A stretch of DNA of 64,000 nt from Ketogulonicigenium robustum (GCF_002117445.1 NZ_CP019938.1:162431-226430), one strand, 5' to 3'. Shown: positions 54,295-63,816, counted from the stretch's first letter. The notes: a model not told the origin generated them from the letters alone. Numbers and translations: made by a program.

Positions 54295-55238
54295 AACTCG
54301 CCCTCATCGCAACACTCCTCGCGGCGCTCGGCACCGCTGCCGCCGCGCAAGACACCCGCACATGGGTCGACGACGCCGGCATCTCGGTCGAGGTGCCCAC
54401 CCACCCCCAACGCATCGTCTCGATGCACGACAGCTCGCTCACCACCCCGCTGATCGAACTGGGCGTGATCCCCGTCGGCTCGTTCAGCCGCACCGACAGC
54501 AACGGCCAGCCGTTCATGCGCGGCACCGGCACGCTCTCGGGCGTCACGTTTGAAAACTCGGGCATCACGCCCATCGGCGGCCAAGACGCCGACCTCGAGG
54601 CGATCGCAGCCCTCGCCCCCGACCTGATCGTGATGTCCCCCTTCACCACCACCCCGCGCGAAAAACTCGAGGTGATCGCCCCCACCGTGCTGGTCGCCGA
54701 CAATATGCGCGGCGAGTTGGCCACATTCGAGGATCTGGCCGCCCTCACCGGCACCGAAGACAAACTCGCGATCCTGAAAGAACGCTACGCCAACCAAATC
54801 GCCCAACTGCGCGACACCCTCGACGGGCGCGCCCTGTCGGCCTCGATCCTGCTGGTCTACGACGGTGAAATCCAAGCGTGGCACACCTACGGCGTGCTGG
54901 GCAAAGTGCTGCGCGACGCGGGCTTCACCTTCCCCGACATCCTCAACTCGATTGAGGGCGACGACCGCGTCCGCTTCTCGGGCGAACGCCTGCAAGACTT
55001 CGATGCCGACCTGATGTTCCTGACCTACCTTTCGGGCACCGGCGGCAAAGCCGAAGTCGAGGCCAACCTCGACACCATCATGCCCGGCTACTGCACCTTC
55101 CTGCACGCCTGCCAGAACGAACAGATCGTCTACCTCCCGCGCGAGGAAGCGGTCGCGCGGTCCTACACCGCAGCAGGCATGATGGCCGCCGCCATCGGCG
55201 CAATCATCAGCAGCAAAACGATCACGCCCGCGCCGTAA
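54291..55238 (+). CDS. Iron-siderophore ABC substrate-binding protein (FepB-like)
   Basis: A 315-residue periplasmic protein. The signal peptide ends near AAAAQD; VEVPTHPQRIVSMHDSSLTTPLIELG and ADLEAIAALAPDLIVMS are typical of the family. ATG 54291 overlaps the upstream stop. It completes the import operon. Confidence 0.9.
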   Translation: MKLALIATLLAALGTAAAAQDTRTWVDDAGISVEVPTHPQRIVSMHDSSLTTPLIELGVIPVGSFSRTDSNGQPFMRGTGTLSGVTFENSGITPIGGQDADLEAIAALAPDLIVMSPFTTTPREKLEVIAPTVLVADNMRGELATFEDLAALTGTEDKLAILKERYANQIAQLRDTLDGRALSASILLVYDGEIQAWHTYGVLGKVLRDAGFTFPDILNSIEGDDRVRFSGERLQDFDADLMFLTYLSGTGGKAEVEANLDTIMPGYCTFLHACQNEQIVYLPREEAVARSYTAAGMMAAAIGAIISSKTITPAP

Positions 55239-55256
55239 TCACGGCGCAACCTACTG

Positions 55257-55277
55257 CGGGGCGCATCAGCCGCCCCG
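55257..55277 (+). terminator. Hairpin after the siderophore operon
   Basis: CGGGGCG (55257-55263) pairs with CGCCCCG (55271-55277) over a short loop; CTA/TAG just outside can extend it. No U-run. Confidence 0.4.
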
Positions 55278-55379
55278 TAGCCACCAAAGCCTAAAAAACA
55301 AGCATATCGCCTTTCTGGCATACAATCATATACTTACTACCCCACGAAGCCCGCCGCGACGCCACTTCACAATAAAAAC

Positions 55380-55397
55380 ATACAGACCTGTTTGTAT
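55380..55397. promoter_or_regulatory. Candidate TetR operator
   Basis: ATACAGAC-CT-GTTTGTAT is an 18-base inverted repeat with one mismatched pair, 81 bases upstream of the TetR gene in an AT-rich stretch. Size and place fit TetR autoregulation. The interval from 55278 to 55477 shows no gene. Confidence 0.4.
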
Positions 55398-55477
55398 TTT
55401 TCTTCCGCGATCCGCGCCGCCGTGTATCGTCTGACCCAAGGGGCACCAACGCCCCACCACGACCTCAGGGAAGATAC

Positions 55478-56158
55478 ATGCGGGATGAAAGCCAGCCCGC
55501 GCCTGCCGCAGCAGCCCCCAAAGCTGCGCAAAGGCGCGCGCCCAAGCGACAAGTCGAAAAGTCCGAGGCGATGATCGCCGCGCTCCTCAAGGCCACGCAG
55601 GATCTACTGCTCGAGGTCGGCTATTCGCGCCTGACCACCACCATGATCGCGCAGCGTGCGCAGGTCTCGCGCGGGGCGATGACGCACCATTTCCGCTCCA
55701 AGGAACACCTGATCACCACCGCGATCGACCGCCACCTGCACGAGGTCAACGAACAGCTTTTCGCCTTCGCCAACGACATGGACCGCCACGTCGATGCCGA
55801 CGCCACCGTCGATTACCTGTGGGCGATGATGTCGGACGGGCTGTTCTACCTGACCCTCGAATACCTGCCCGAAGCGCGCCACAACGAAGACTTCCGCCTG
55901 CAGGTCGTCCCCGTCGTCAAAGAATTCCACGCCGGCCTCGAGGCGATCTGGGACGCGCTGGCCAAACGCTACAACGTCGACCCCGCCTACGGCGCCGTGC
56001 TGATGAACCTGACCATGTGCCTCATCCGCGGCATGATCGCCCAAACCATCGTGCGCTACGACAAAAGCTACTTCGAAGCCATGCTCAGCGAATGGAAATC
56101 CCTGCTGAAAACCCAACTGCGCACCGCGCCCACGCCCCCCATAGGATCCCCGCAATGA
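55478..56158 (+). CDS. TetR family transcriptional regulator
   Basis: A 226-residue regulator. A basic N-terminal tail of about 30 residues precedes the TetR helix-turn-helix (LTTTMIAQRAQVSRGAMTHHFRSKEHLI), with an all-helical ligand domain after it. The gene overlaps the LivG-like ATPase start (ATGA), so it is the first gene of the transporter operon and probably senses its substrate. Confidence 0.87.
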   Translation: MRDESQPAPAAAAPKAAQRRAPKRQVEKSEAMIAALLKATQDLLLEVGYSRLTTTMIAQRAQVSRGAMTHHFRSKEHLITTAIDRHLHEVNEQLFAFANDMDRHVDADATVDYLWAMMSDGLFYLTLEYLPEARHNEDFRLQVVPVVKEFHAGLEAIWDALAKRYNVDPAYGAVLMNLTMCLIRGMIAQTIVRYDKSYFEAMLSEWKSLLKTQLRTAPTPPIGSPQ

Positions 56159-56925
56159 GCCTGCTCGAAGTGCGCGACCTGCGCCACGCCTTCTACCGCG
56201 TCCCCGTGCTGAACGGGGTGGATTTCAGCGTCGAAGCCCACGAATTCGCAGGCCTCGTCGGGCCGAACGGCGCGGGCAAATCCACGCTCTACAACGCCAT
56301 CTCGGGCCTCTTCATCCCCGACGCGGGCACCGTGACCTTCGACGGCCACGACATCACCCGCATGACCCCGCACGAACGCGTGGCGCTCGGCCTTGTGCGC
56401 ACGTTCCAAATGGCGCGCGGCTTTCCCAAACTCACCGTCTTCCAAAACCTCATGCTCTATGCGCAAGACAACCTCGGCGAAGGCCTCCTCGCCTCGCTGT
56501 TCGGCAGTCGCACCGGCAAACAAGCCGAAGAAGCCGCCGCCGCGGAAGCGCTCGCCATCGCCCACCGCCTGCGCCTCGACCATGTCATCGACAACCCGCT
56601 GACCGCACTGTCGGGCGGCCAAAAGAAACTGGTCGAAATCGGCCGCGCGCTGATGGCCCGCCCCAAAATGATCCTGCTGGACGAACCGATGGCGGGCGTG
56701 AACCCCACGCTAACCCAGCAAATCGCCGACCACCTGCGCGGCCTGAACGCCGACGGCATCACCATCTGCCTGATCGAACACGACATGCCCCTGATCGGCC
56801 AACTGTGCAATCCGGTCACCGTCCTCGCCGAAGGCCGCACCCTGATGAAGGGCACCTTCGACGCCGTCATCTCCAACCTCGACGTCCAAGAAGCTTACCT
56901 AGGGGCCCGCAAAGAACATGCTTGA
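56155..56925 (+). CDS. Branched-chain amino acid-type ABC ATPase (LivG-like)
   Basis: A 256-residue ATPase with Walker A GPNGAGKST, LSGGQKKLVEIGRALMARPK and Walker B ILLDEPMAGVNP, the LivG pattern. ATG 56155 overlaps the TetR stop. The end overlaps the LivF-like gene by eight bases. Confidence 0.9.
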   Translation: MSLLEVRDLRHAFYRVPVLNGVDFSVEAHEFAGLVGPNGAGKSTLYNAISGLFIPDAGTVTFDGHDITRMTPHERVALGLVRTFQMARGFPKLTVFQNLMLYAQDNLGEGLLASLFGSRTGKQAEEAAAAEALAIAHRLRLDHVIDNPLTALSGGQKKLVEIGRALMARPKMILLDEPMAGVNPTLTQQIADHLRGLNADGITICLIEHDMPLIGQLCNPVTVLAEGRTLMKGTFDAVISNLDVQEAYLGARKEHA

Positions 56926-57619
56926 GGCAAACGCAATCGTCGCGGGCTACGGCGCCGCCGAACAAATCCTCAAAGGCGCCTCGCTCAACGTGCAAGCGGG
57001 CGAGCTGGTGACAATCATCGGCCCGAACGGCGCAGGCAAATCCACCCTCCTCAAAACCATCGCCGGCCTCGTCCCCGCGAAAGAGGGGAAAATCACCCTC
57101 GCCGGCCAAGACGTCACCGCCCAATCCGCACTCGAGCGTGCCAAATCCGGCTTCGCCTTCGTCATGCAAGAACGCAACGTCTTCGGCATGCTGCAGGTCA
57201 AAGACAACCTCGAACTGGCCTACAGCGGCCCGCGCCGCGGCTTCGCCAGCGCGCGTGACGCCATGATGGACCGCTACCCCGTGCTCGCGCAGCGCCGCCA
57301 CCAACTTGCGCGCACCTTCTCGGGCGGGCAGCGTCAAATCCTCGCCATGGCGATGGCGCTGCTGACCAAACCCAAAATCCTGCTGCTGGACGAACCTACA
57401 GCAGGCCTCTCGCCCAAGGCTACGAACGAATTGTTCGACGCCATCATCGCGCTGCGCAACGAAGGCATGCCGATCCTGATGGTCGAACAACACGCCCTCG
57501 AGGCCCTGCAGATCTCGTCGCGCGGCTACGTGCTGGTCGCGGGCAAAGATGCCGCCACCGGCACAGGTGCCGAACTGGCCGCCGACCCCGAAATCCGCCG
57601 CCTGTTCCTTGGCGGCTGA
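56918..57619 (+). CDS. Branched-chain amino acid-type ABC ATPase (LivF-like)
   Basis: A 233-residue ATPase with Walker A GPNGAGKST, signature FSGGQRQILAMAMALL and Walker B ILLLDEPTAGLSP, the LivF pattern. It acts with the LivG-like ATPase. Confidence 0.9.
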   Translation: MLEANAIVAGYGAAEQILKGASLNVQAGELVTIIGPNGAGKSTLLKTIAGLVPAKEGKITLAGQDVTAQSALERAKSGFAFVMQERNVFGMLQVKDNLELAYSGPRRGFASARDAMMDRYPVLAQRRHQLARTFSGGQRQILAMAMALLTKPKILLLDEPTAGLSPKATNELFDAIIALRNEGMPILMVEQHALEALQISSRGYVLVAGKDAATGTGAELAADPEIRRLFLGG

Positions 57620-57668
57620 TCACTAAAATAAAAACCTTATAAACAACACCTTACAGGGATTTAATGAA

Positions 57669-58868
57669 ATGCGTCTCAATCGTCGTGCCTTCGTCTCTGC
57701 CACCGCGCTCAGCGCCCTTGCAGCCCTTGCCCCCATCCGCGCCATCGCCCAATCGACCGGCCCGATCAAACTCGGCACCCTCACCCCGCTGACCGGCGCG
57801 GGCGGCCCCTACGGCCCTGTCATGGCCGCCGCCGCCAAAGCTGTCGCCGATCAGGTCAACGCTGCAGGCGGCGTCCTCGGGCGCACCGTCGAAATCATCT
57901 CGGAAGATGACCAGACCAACCCCGAAGCGGGCGTGCGCGCCGCGCGCAAGCTGATCGACGTCGATGGCGTACAGGCCATTATGGGCACGTGGGCCTCGTC
58001 GGTAACCACCGCCGTCGCACCGCTGTGCTGGGAATCGCAAATCGCCCTCGCCACCGTCTCGGGCGCCGATACGATCACCCAATTGCCGCACCAGGGCTAC
58101 CTGTTCCGCACCCAGCCGAACACCGCGCTGCAAGGGCGCAAGTTCGGCGAATTCGCTATTGAACAGGGCGCGGCCCGCGTCTTCTTCATGACCCCGCAAA
58201 CACCCTTCGTCGAAAGCCAGTTCGGCGCGATCAAAGCCGCGGTCGAGGCCGCAGGTGGCCACGTCGACCTGCTGGTCTACGATGACAAGAAATCGTCCTA
58301 CCGTTCGGAAATCGACGAGATGCTGGCCTTCAATCCCGACATGCTGGTGCTGGGCGGCTATACCCCCGACACCACCGTCCTGCTGAAAGACGTCTACCGC
58401 AGCGGCTTTGGCGGCAAGCTTCTGGCCTTCGCGTATTCGGTCAACCAAAAACTGGTCGACGAACTACCCGCCGATGTCGTCGAAGGCATCTTCACTATCT
58501 CGCCCTCTCCGGCCGAAGGCGCGACGGGCTACTCCGAACTGTCGCAGCTGATCAACGTCACCAGCCCCGACACCTACACCGCGCAGGTCTACGACCAAAT
58601 CAACCTGATCCTGCTGGCCATCGCCGTCGCGGGCACCGCCAGCGGCACCGCCATCAAGGATGACCTGCGCCAAGTCTCGCAGAACCCCGAAGGGGTCGAG
58701 GTCGCCAATGCCGTCGACGGCCTGCAAGCCCTCGCCGCAGGGCAGGCCGTCAACTACAACGGCGCGTCGGGCCCCTGCGATTTCGACGCCATCGGCGACA
58801 TCCTCGACTGCCAATTCCGTTACGAGCAAGTCAAAGACGGCACCCTGACCTGGCTGAAAACGGCCTGA
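57669..58868 (+). CDS. Branched-chain amino acid-type ABC substrate-binding protein
   Basis: A 399-residue periplasmic protein (Peripla_BP_6 type). The signal MRLNRRAFVSATALSALAAL carries twin arginines, suggesting Tat export. The mature part (IKLGTLTPLTGAGGPYGPVM, AARKLIDVDGVQAIMGTW) follows the LivK fold. In this family substrates range from amino acids to amides, ureas and aromatics. The coupled amidohydrolase suggests an amide or cyclic amide here. Confidence 0.88.
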   Translation: MRLNRRAFVSATALSALAALAPIRAIAQSTGPIKLGTLTPLTGAGGPYGPVMAAAAKAVADQVNAAGGVLGRTVEIISEDDQTNPEAGVRAARKLIDVDGVQAIMGTWASSVTTAVAPLCWESQIALATVSGADTITQLPHQGYLFRTQPNTALQGRKFGEFAIEQGAARVFFMTPQTPFVESQFGAIKAAVEAAGGHVDLLVYDDKKSSYRSEIDEMLAFNPDMLVLGGYTPDTTVLLKDVYRSGFGGKLLAFAYSVNQKLVDELPADVVEGIFTISPSPAEGATGYSELSQLINVTSPDTYTAQVYDQINLILLAIAVAGTASGTAIKDDLRQVSQNPEGVEVANAVDGLQALAAGQAVNYNGASGPCDFDAIGDILDCQFRYEQVKDGTLTWLKTA

Positions 58869-58875
58869 GGCACTT

Positions 58876-59736
58876 ATGATCCCACTTATTCAAGCTATCT
58901 TGAACGGTATCATGGCGGGATCGCTTCTAGCGATCCCTGCCATGGGGCTGACCGCCATGTTCGCAGTTCTGCGCTACGCAAACTTCTCCATCGGCGCGCT
59001 GGCCACCATTGGCGCTTTTGCGGCATGGTATGCCAATACTGTCTTCGGCTGGTCCGAAATTCCCGCCCTCATCGCGGCCTTCGTCGTCGCGGCGCTGGTT
59101 GGCATGCTGGTCGAACAACTGGCCCTCAAACGGCTGCGCCCCGCTGGCGCGCTTACAGTGGCCATCGCCTCGATCGCGGCTTCGGTGCTGCTTGAAAACG
59201 TGGTGCGCTTCATCTTCGGCAACGACCTGCGGGCCTTCGATACCCCGCTGGTGCGCGACTGGTTCTTCTGGGGCCTGCGCGTGGGGCCGCAACAATTGCA
59301 AAACGTCATCATCGCGGTGGTGATCATGGCGCTGGTCTTCGGCTTCTTGTCGCTGACCCGCTACGGCAAGGCTATGCGCGCTGTCGCCGACAACCCCGAC
59401 CTTGCCCGTATCTACCGCATGGACCCGCAAAAAATCGCCATGGCCACCGTCGCCCTCGGCACCGGCCTTGCAGGCGTCGGCGGCATGCTCCTCGGGCTTG
59501 ATTCCGCCATCGAGCCTATGACCGGCTCCCGCCTCCTGCTGCCCATCTTCGCCGCCGCCGTCCTCGGCGGGCTGGGCTCGATCCCCGGCGCCCTCCTCGG
59601 CGCGCTGATTATCGGCGTGGGCGAGGAAATCTCGCTGCTCTTCATGCCCGCCACCTACCGCTCGGCCATCGGTTTCGTCGTCATCTTGCTGGTGCTCTCG
59701 ATGCGCCCGCAGGGCATTCTGGGGGAACGCCGCTAA
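58876..59736 (+). CDS. Branched-chain amino acid-type ABC permease (LivH-like)
   Basis: A 286-residue membrane protein with about eight helices; GSLLAIPAMGLTAMFAVLRYANFSIG at the N-terminus and LGGLGSIPGALLGALIIG near the C-terminus are typical of LivH. Its stop overlaps the LivM-like start (TAATG). Confidence 0.9.
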   Translation: MIPLIQAILNGIMAGSLLAIPAMGLTAMFAVLRYANFSIGALATIGAFAAWYANTVFGWSEIPALIAAFVVAALVGMLVEQLALKRLRPAGALTVAIASIAASVLLENVVRFIFGNDLRAFDTPLVRDWFFWGLRVGPQQLQNVIIAVVIMALVFGFLSLTRYGKAMRAVADNPDLARIYRMDPQKIAMATVALGTGLAGVGGMLLGLDSAIEPMTGSRLLLPIFAAAVLGGLGSIPGALLGALIIGVGEEISLLFMPATYRSAIGFVVILLVLSMRPQGILGERR

Positions 59737-60638
59737 TGCTCAGCTACCTCGTCTTCGCACTCATCACCGCCGGTATCTACGGCATCCTCGCCCTCAGCCT
59801 GAACCTTATCTGGGGCGCGGCGGGCATGGTGAACCTCGGGCTTGTGGGCTTCTTCGCGGTCGGCGCCTACGCCTCGGCGCTGCTCACAACCCTCACCGGC
59901 ATGCCGATCTGGCTGGGCCTGATCTGCTCGATGGCCGTCGGCGCCCTCGTCGGCGTCGCCGCCACCTCGGCCACGCTGCGCCTGCGCGGCGACTACCTCG
60001 CCATTGTCACCCTCGGCTTCGCCGAAGTCGTACGCCTCGTCGCGCTGAACGAACGCTGGCTGACCAAAGGCGCCGACGGCATCTCGGGCATCCCCCGCCC
60101 CTTCGCGGGCCTGCTCAACCCCGCCCAATTCCAAATTTTCTACATGGTCCTCGTGCTGGCCATCATGATCGTCGCGTTCCTACTGCTGCGCCGGATCGAC
60201 CGCTCACCCTTCGGCCGCGTCCTCAAAGCCATCCGCGAAGACCAAGAACTCGCCAGCTTCGCCGGCAAACGCATCGTCCGCTTCAAAATGATCGCCTTCG
60301 CCCTCTCGGCCGCCCTCGCGGGCCTCGCCGGCGGCCTCTATGCCCACTTCCAAAGCTATATCTCGCCCGACCACTTCCAGTCGCTGCTGACGATCTACAT
60401 CTTCCTCGCCGTCACCGCAGGCGGCGTCGGCCGCCCCGCAGGCGCGGTCCTCGGCGCCTTCCTCGTCGTCGGCTTCCTCGAGGGCGCGCGATTCATCGCC
60501 CATATCATCCCCGGCATCTCGGCCGTCCAAGCCGCCTCGGTCCGCGAAATGATGGTCGGCCTCGCCCTTATCTTGATCTTGCAATTCCGCGCCCAAGGCG
60601 TTCTGCCAGAGCAACGCCTGCCCGCCCCAAAACGCTAA
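59736..60638 (+). CDS. Branched-chain amino acid-type ABC permease (LivM-like)
   Basis: A 300-residue membrane protein; ALSLNLIWGAAGMVNLGLVGFFAVGAY, LRLRGDYLAIVTLGFAEVVRL and AIREDQELASFAGK are LivM hallmarks. It forms the channel with the LivH-like protein. Confidence 0.9.
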   Translation: MLSYLVFALITAGIYGILALSLNLIWGAAGMVNLGLVGFFAVGAYASALLTTLTGMPIWLGLICSMAVGALVGVAATSATLRLRGDYLAIVTLGFAEVVRLVALNERWLTKGADGISGIPRPFAGLLNPAQFQIFYMVLVLAIMIVAFLLLRRIDRSPFGRVLKAIREDQELASFAGKRIVRFKMIAFALSAALAGLAGGLYAHFQSYISPDHFQSLLTIYIFLAVTAGGVGRPAGAVLGAFLVVGFLEGARFIAHIIPGISAVQAASVREMMVGLALILILQFRAQGVLPEQRLPAPKR

Positions 60639-60652
60639 CACCGGACACACCC

Positions 60653-61132
60653 ATGCTCCAATCGCTCCTCGATACCCTGGCCGAACCCGGCCAACCCACC
60701 CCCCTCTTTGACGCGCTGGCCGAACACACGCGCCAGATCACCGGCCACCAGCTTTTCACCCTGCTCTACGTCGATGGCTCCGAGGTCGCGCGCATCTACT
60801 CCTCCCAGCCCGAGGCCTACCCCGTATCAGGCCGCAAACACATGGGCCCGACCGATTGGGGAAACCACGTCCTGCGCGACAAACAGCCCCTGCTGCTGCC
60901 CGACAAAGCGGCCATCAAATGGGCCTTCTTCGATCACGAGCTGATCTACTCGCTGGGCCTTGGCGCCTGCATCAACATCCCCTGCCTCTATGACGGCAAG
61001 GTGGTCGGAACCATGAACATGCTCGCCCCCGAGGGCCAACTGACCGAAGACCACCTGAACGCCGTCAAGCGCCTCGCAGGCCTGCCCGTCGCGGGCTTCC
61101 TCGCAGCGCGCTTTGAAAACAACGCAAAGTAA
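60653..61132 (+). CDS. GAF domain protein
   Basis: A 159-residue protein made of one GAF domain (FTLLYVDGSEVARIYSS, INIPCLYDGKVVGTMNML, VKRLAGLPVAGFLAARF). GAF domains bind small ligands. No output domain is attached, so it could be a ligand sensor, carrier or accessory factor for the pathway. It is 14 bases after the LivM-like gene and four bases before the amidohydrolase, so it is part of the operon. Confidence 0.8.
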   Translation: MLQSLLDTLAEPGQPTPLFDALAEHTRQITGHQLFTLLYVDGSEVARIYSSQPEAYPVSGRKHMGPTDWGNHVLRDKQPLLLPDKAAIKWAFFDHELIYSLGLGACINIPCLYDGKVVGTMNMLAPEGQLTEDHLNAVKRLAGLPVAGFLAARFENNAK

Positions 61133-61136
61133 ACCC

Positions 61137-62360
61137 ATGATCACCCTGTTCAAGAACGCCGCCATCGTCGACGGCACGCAAGACCACCCATCCGCCCCCA
61201 CCGACATCCTCCTCGCCGAAGGCCTCATCCAGCAAATCGGCCCGAACCTGACTGCCCCCGCGCAGGCGCAGATCGTTGACGTCACCGGAAAAACGCTGAT
61301 GCCCGGCCTGATCGACGCACACGTCCACGTCGTCGCCGCCGAAGCCGACCTGAAACTGAACGCCGCCCTGCCCGATGCTATAGTCATGGTGCGCGCGCTC
61401 AATATCATGAACGCCATGCTCCTGCGCGGCTTCACCACGGTGCGCGACCTCGGCGGGGCCACCGGCACGCTGGTCAAGGCCGCCAGCTACTCGCCCCTGC
61501 CCGTCCCGCGCCTGAACGTGCCCGGCAACGCCCTGTCGCAAACGGGCGGCCATACCGACCAACGCGGCGCCTACGACGTGCACCCGATGCCTGCCACCTA
61601 CATCCCGCTCGGCTCGCTCGGTCGCGTGGTTGACGGCGTCCCCGAAGTCCGCCGCGCCTGCCGCGAGGAAATCAAGGGCGGCGCCAATTTCATCAAGATC
61701 ATGGCCAACGGCGGCGTCTCCTCGCCCAGCGATCCGATCCACTTCCTCGGCTTCTCGCGCGAAGAAATCCTCGCCTGCGTCGAGGAAGCCGCGAACGCCG
61801 GCACCTATGTCGCCGCCCACCTTTATACCGATGCCGCCATCCGCCGCGCGGTCGAATGCGGCGTCCACTCGCTCGAGCACTGCAACCTGATCGAACCCGA
61901 GACCGCCAAATTCGCCGCCGACCACGGCTGCATCGCGGTGCCGACCCTCGTCACCTATGACAAGCTCTCCTCCGAAGGGCCCGATGTCGGCCTGCCGCCC
62001 GCCTCGATCGCCAAAATCGACAGCGTCCGCCTCAAGGGCATGGAATCGCTGAAAATTATGCACGACGCGGGCCTGCCGATGGCCTATGGATCCGACCTTC
62101 TGGGCGAGATGCACCGCCACCAATCAGGCGAATTCGAACTGCGCGGCCAAGTCCTGCCCGCAGCAACAGTCATCGCCTCAGCCACCCACATCGCCGCACG
62201 CCTGCTGCGCATGGAAGGCCAGATCGGCTGCATCCGCGAGGGTGCGTTTGCCGACATCATCCTCGTCGATGGCAACCCCCTCGCAGACCTCAGCCTGCTG
62301 TCGGGTCAGGGCGATCACATCACCCACATCATGCAAGGCGGCGTCTTCGTCAAATCCTGA
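61137..62360 (+). CDS. Metal-dependent amidohydrolase family protein
   Basis: A 407-residue amidohydrolase of the imidazolonepropionase/prolidase-like group. Metal ligands are His62 and His64 (DAHVHV), the probable carboxylated Lys187 (NFIKIMANGG), His228 (AAHLYT), His248 (SLEHCN) and Asp320 (YGSDLL), a complete binuclear set. It should hydrolyse a C-N bond, perhaps in a dipeptide-like or cyclic amide compound imported by the Liv-type transporter. ATG 61137 was chosen over 61113, which would overlap the GAF gene. Confidence 0.87.
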   Translation: MITLFKNAAIVDGTQDHPSAPTDILLAEGLIQQIGPNLTAPAQAQIVDVTGKTLMPGLIDAHVHVVAAEADLKLNAALPDAIVMVRALNIMNAMLLRGFTTVRDLGGATGTLVKAASYSPLPVPRLNVPGNALSQTGGHTDQRGAYDVHPMPATYIPLGSLGRVVDGVPEVRRACREEIKGGANFIKIMANGGVSSPSDPIHFLGFSREEILACVEEAANAGTYVAAHLYTDAAIRRAVECGVHSLEHCNLIEPETAKFAADHGCIAVPTLVTYDKLSSEGPDVGLPPASIAKIDSVRLKGMESLKIMHDAGLPMAYGSDLLGEMHRHQSGEFELRGQVLPAATVIASATHIAARLLRMEGQIGCIREGAFADIILVDGNPLADLSLLSGQGDHITHIMQGGVFVKS

Positions 62361-62377
62361 CACCGCCAGACCTCAAA

Positions 62378-62403
62378 GGGGCCCCGCACACCGCGCGGGC
62401 CCC
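62378..62403. terminator. Bidirectional hairpin between amidohydrolase and replication gene
   Basis: GGGGCCC (62378-62384) pairs with GGGCCCC (62397-62403) between two convergent genes; AAA and CTA flank it. It can serve both strands. Its right arm touches the stop of the initiator gene. Confidence 0.5.
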
Positions 62404-63095
62404 TACCCTTCTATCCGCAGCGCCACCGTGGGCTCGACGCGCCGCAAGGCCGCCTCGATCCGCCCCTGCAGATGCGTGCGGACATAGCTTGCGTGGAACC
62501 CGCCGGGCGCGCGCAAAATCAACACCCCCTCCTCCAACGCAGGCACCAGCGGCGCAAACCACGCGTTGAAGGTTCCGGCATTCTCGTCGAACAGCCGCCG
62601 CGCGACCTCGGGCCACAGCGGCACCGCAGGCGCCGCCCCCATCTGCGGAAACGGGATCACCGTCGCACCTGCCTCGGGTGCAGGCCCATCGCCCCCCTGC
62701 CCCGCCGCATCGCCCGATAGGCGCGCCACTAGGTCTGGCCCGATACGCGCCCACACAGGGCGCGTATCCTCCCAGATCTGCCGCAGCCCCAAACCATACA
62801 GCGTCACGCGTCCACGCCCCGCCGCGCGCTTTTCAACCAACCAGCCACGCGCCCGAAACGCAGCCATCTCGCGCTTTACCGTCCGCGGATCGACCGACCA
62901 CAGCCGCGCAATCTCCGTCTGCGCGACCGACAGTTGATCGCTCTGCCAATTATAACGCGCCGTGATCAAGCAAATCAGTCGCAGCGTCTGCCGCTGCAAC
63001 GTGCGATCTTGCGACAGCGCATAGCTTCCCAACACCGTCAGCAGGTCATACTTCTGCGTCGCGCCCGCGCGCCCTGCAATTTTCTGCACCAACAC
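62403..63095 (-). CDS. DnaA-like plasmid replication initiator
   Basis: A 230-residue protein. Residues about 35-105 form a winged-helix DNA-binding part (SVAQTEIARLWSVDPRTVKREMAAF, then GWLVEKR). After a Gly/Pro/Ala linker, residues 158-225 match DnaA domain I (LWPEVARRLFDENAGTFNAWF, LILRAPGGFHASYVRTHL). No ATPase domain is present. This fits the DnaA-like replicases described for Rhodobacterales plasmids. GTG 63095 follows AGAGGG at eight bases. It marks the window as part of an extrachromosomal replicon. No parAB genes are seen before the window end, and they may lie beyond it. Confidence 0.82.
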   Translation of the reverse strand: MLVQKIAGRAGATQKYDLLTVLGSYALSQDRTLQRQTLRLICLITARYNWQSDQLSVAQTEIARLWSVDPRTVKREMAAFRARGWLVEKRAAGRGRVTLYGLGLRQIWEDTRPVWARIGPDLVARLSGDAAGQGGDGPAPEAGATVIPFPQMGAAPAVPLWPEVARRLFDENAGTFNAWFAPLVPALEEGVLILRAPGGFHASYVRTHLQGRIEAALRRVEPTVALRIEG

Positions 63096-63427
63096 CTGTC
63101 TGCCCTCTTTGCCTGTTGCGGGCCCCCGGAATTCTCCGTGATCGCCCCTGCCCCGTTCTACTCACGCTCCACGGCCTTCCCCGCCGCAGATGTCCTACAC
63201 CACCAGATCTCCGTCCGGCTTACCCCAGCCACACCGCGCGCCCCGTTTTCACCGGCGCCGCCCGTCGTACCATCTCACCGCTTCAGTTCACCGCACACCG
63301 GTTCACATCGCGTCACACCACCGCCCGTTGCGGCGCCATCCAAGCACAGCGCACTCCCCCGCAACCTTCACGTCCCGAAACCCGCCGCCGCTCGAGACCC
63401 AAAACAGAAACTCAAAACAAGTCACAC

Positions 63428-63625
63428 TCAAAACGCGTCGGCACTCTCCGCGCCTTCTTCGCCCCAACCCGCTTCGAGAAACCCCATGATCCATCCCACA
63501 ACGTAGATCAGCAGTGATCCGGCAATATCGACCGCTTGCGCCTTTCCCGACTCATCTCCCAACGCTATTCGCATCTCCTCAGCGATTTGCGTCCTCCGCT
63601 CCGATTCTGTCAAGGGCCTTCGCAC
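63428..63625 (-). CDS. Small single-helix membrane protein, hypothetical
   Basis: A 65-residue frame from GTG 63625, with GGGGAGGAG directly upstream. It has a charged N-terminal half (ESERRTQIAEEMRIALGDE) and one hydrophobic helix, AGSLLIYVVGWIMGFLEAG, then an acidic tail. The composition is protein-like, but it lies within the candidate origin region and I do not recognise it. TTG 63613 in frame is an alternative start. Confidence 0.4.
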   Translation of the reverse strand: MRRPLTESERRTQIAEEMRIALGDESGKAQAVDIAGSLLIYVVGWIMGFLEAGWGEEGAESADAF

Positions 63626-63714
63626 CTCCTCCCCATCTCGCCAGACCCTCGACCCATTCCTGCCACTCTAAAATCCTTCATCTTGATATTTGAATCTGGT
63701 TAAGAATGGTAATG

Positions 63715-63735
63715 GGGGCCACATATAATGGCCCC
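63715..63735. terminator. Hairpin GGGGCCA...TGGCCCC in the origin region
   Basis: Perfect seven-pair stem (63715-63721 with 63729-63735) over the loop CATATAA, followed by TTAAAT. It could end a transcript entering from the left or be part of the origin. Confidence 0.45.
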
Positions 63736-63816
63736 TTAAATAGTCTTTCCTGTCCCCTCAACCTCTAAAACACCCTCTCTTTTGTCCCCCCAACTTCAGC
63801 CCCTCCCCGCCCAAAT

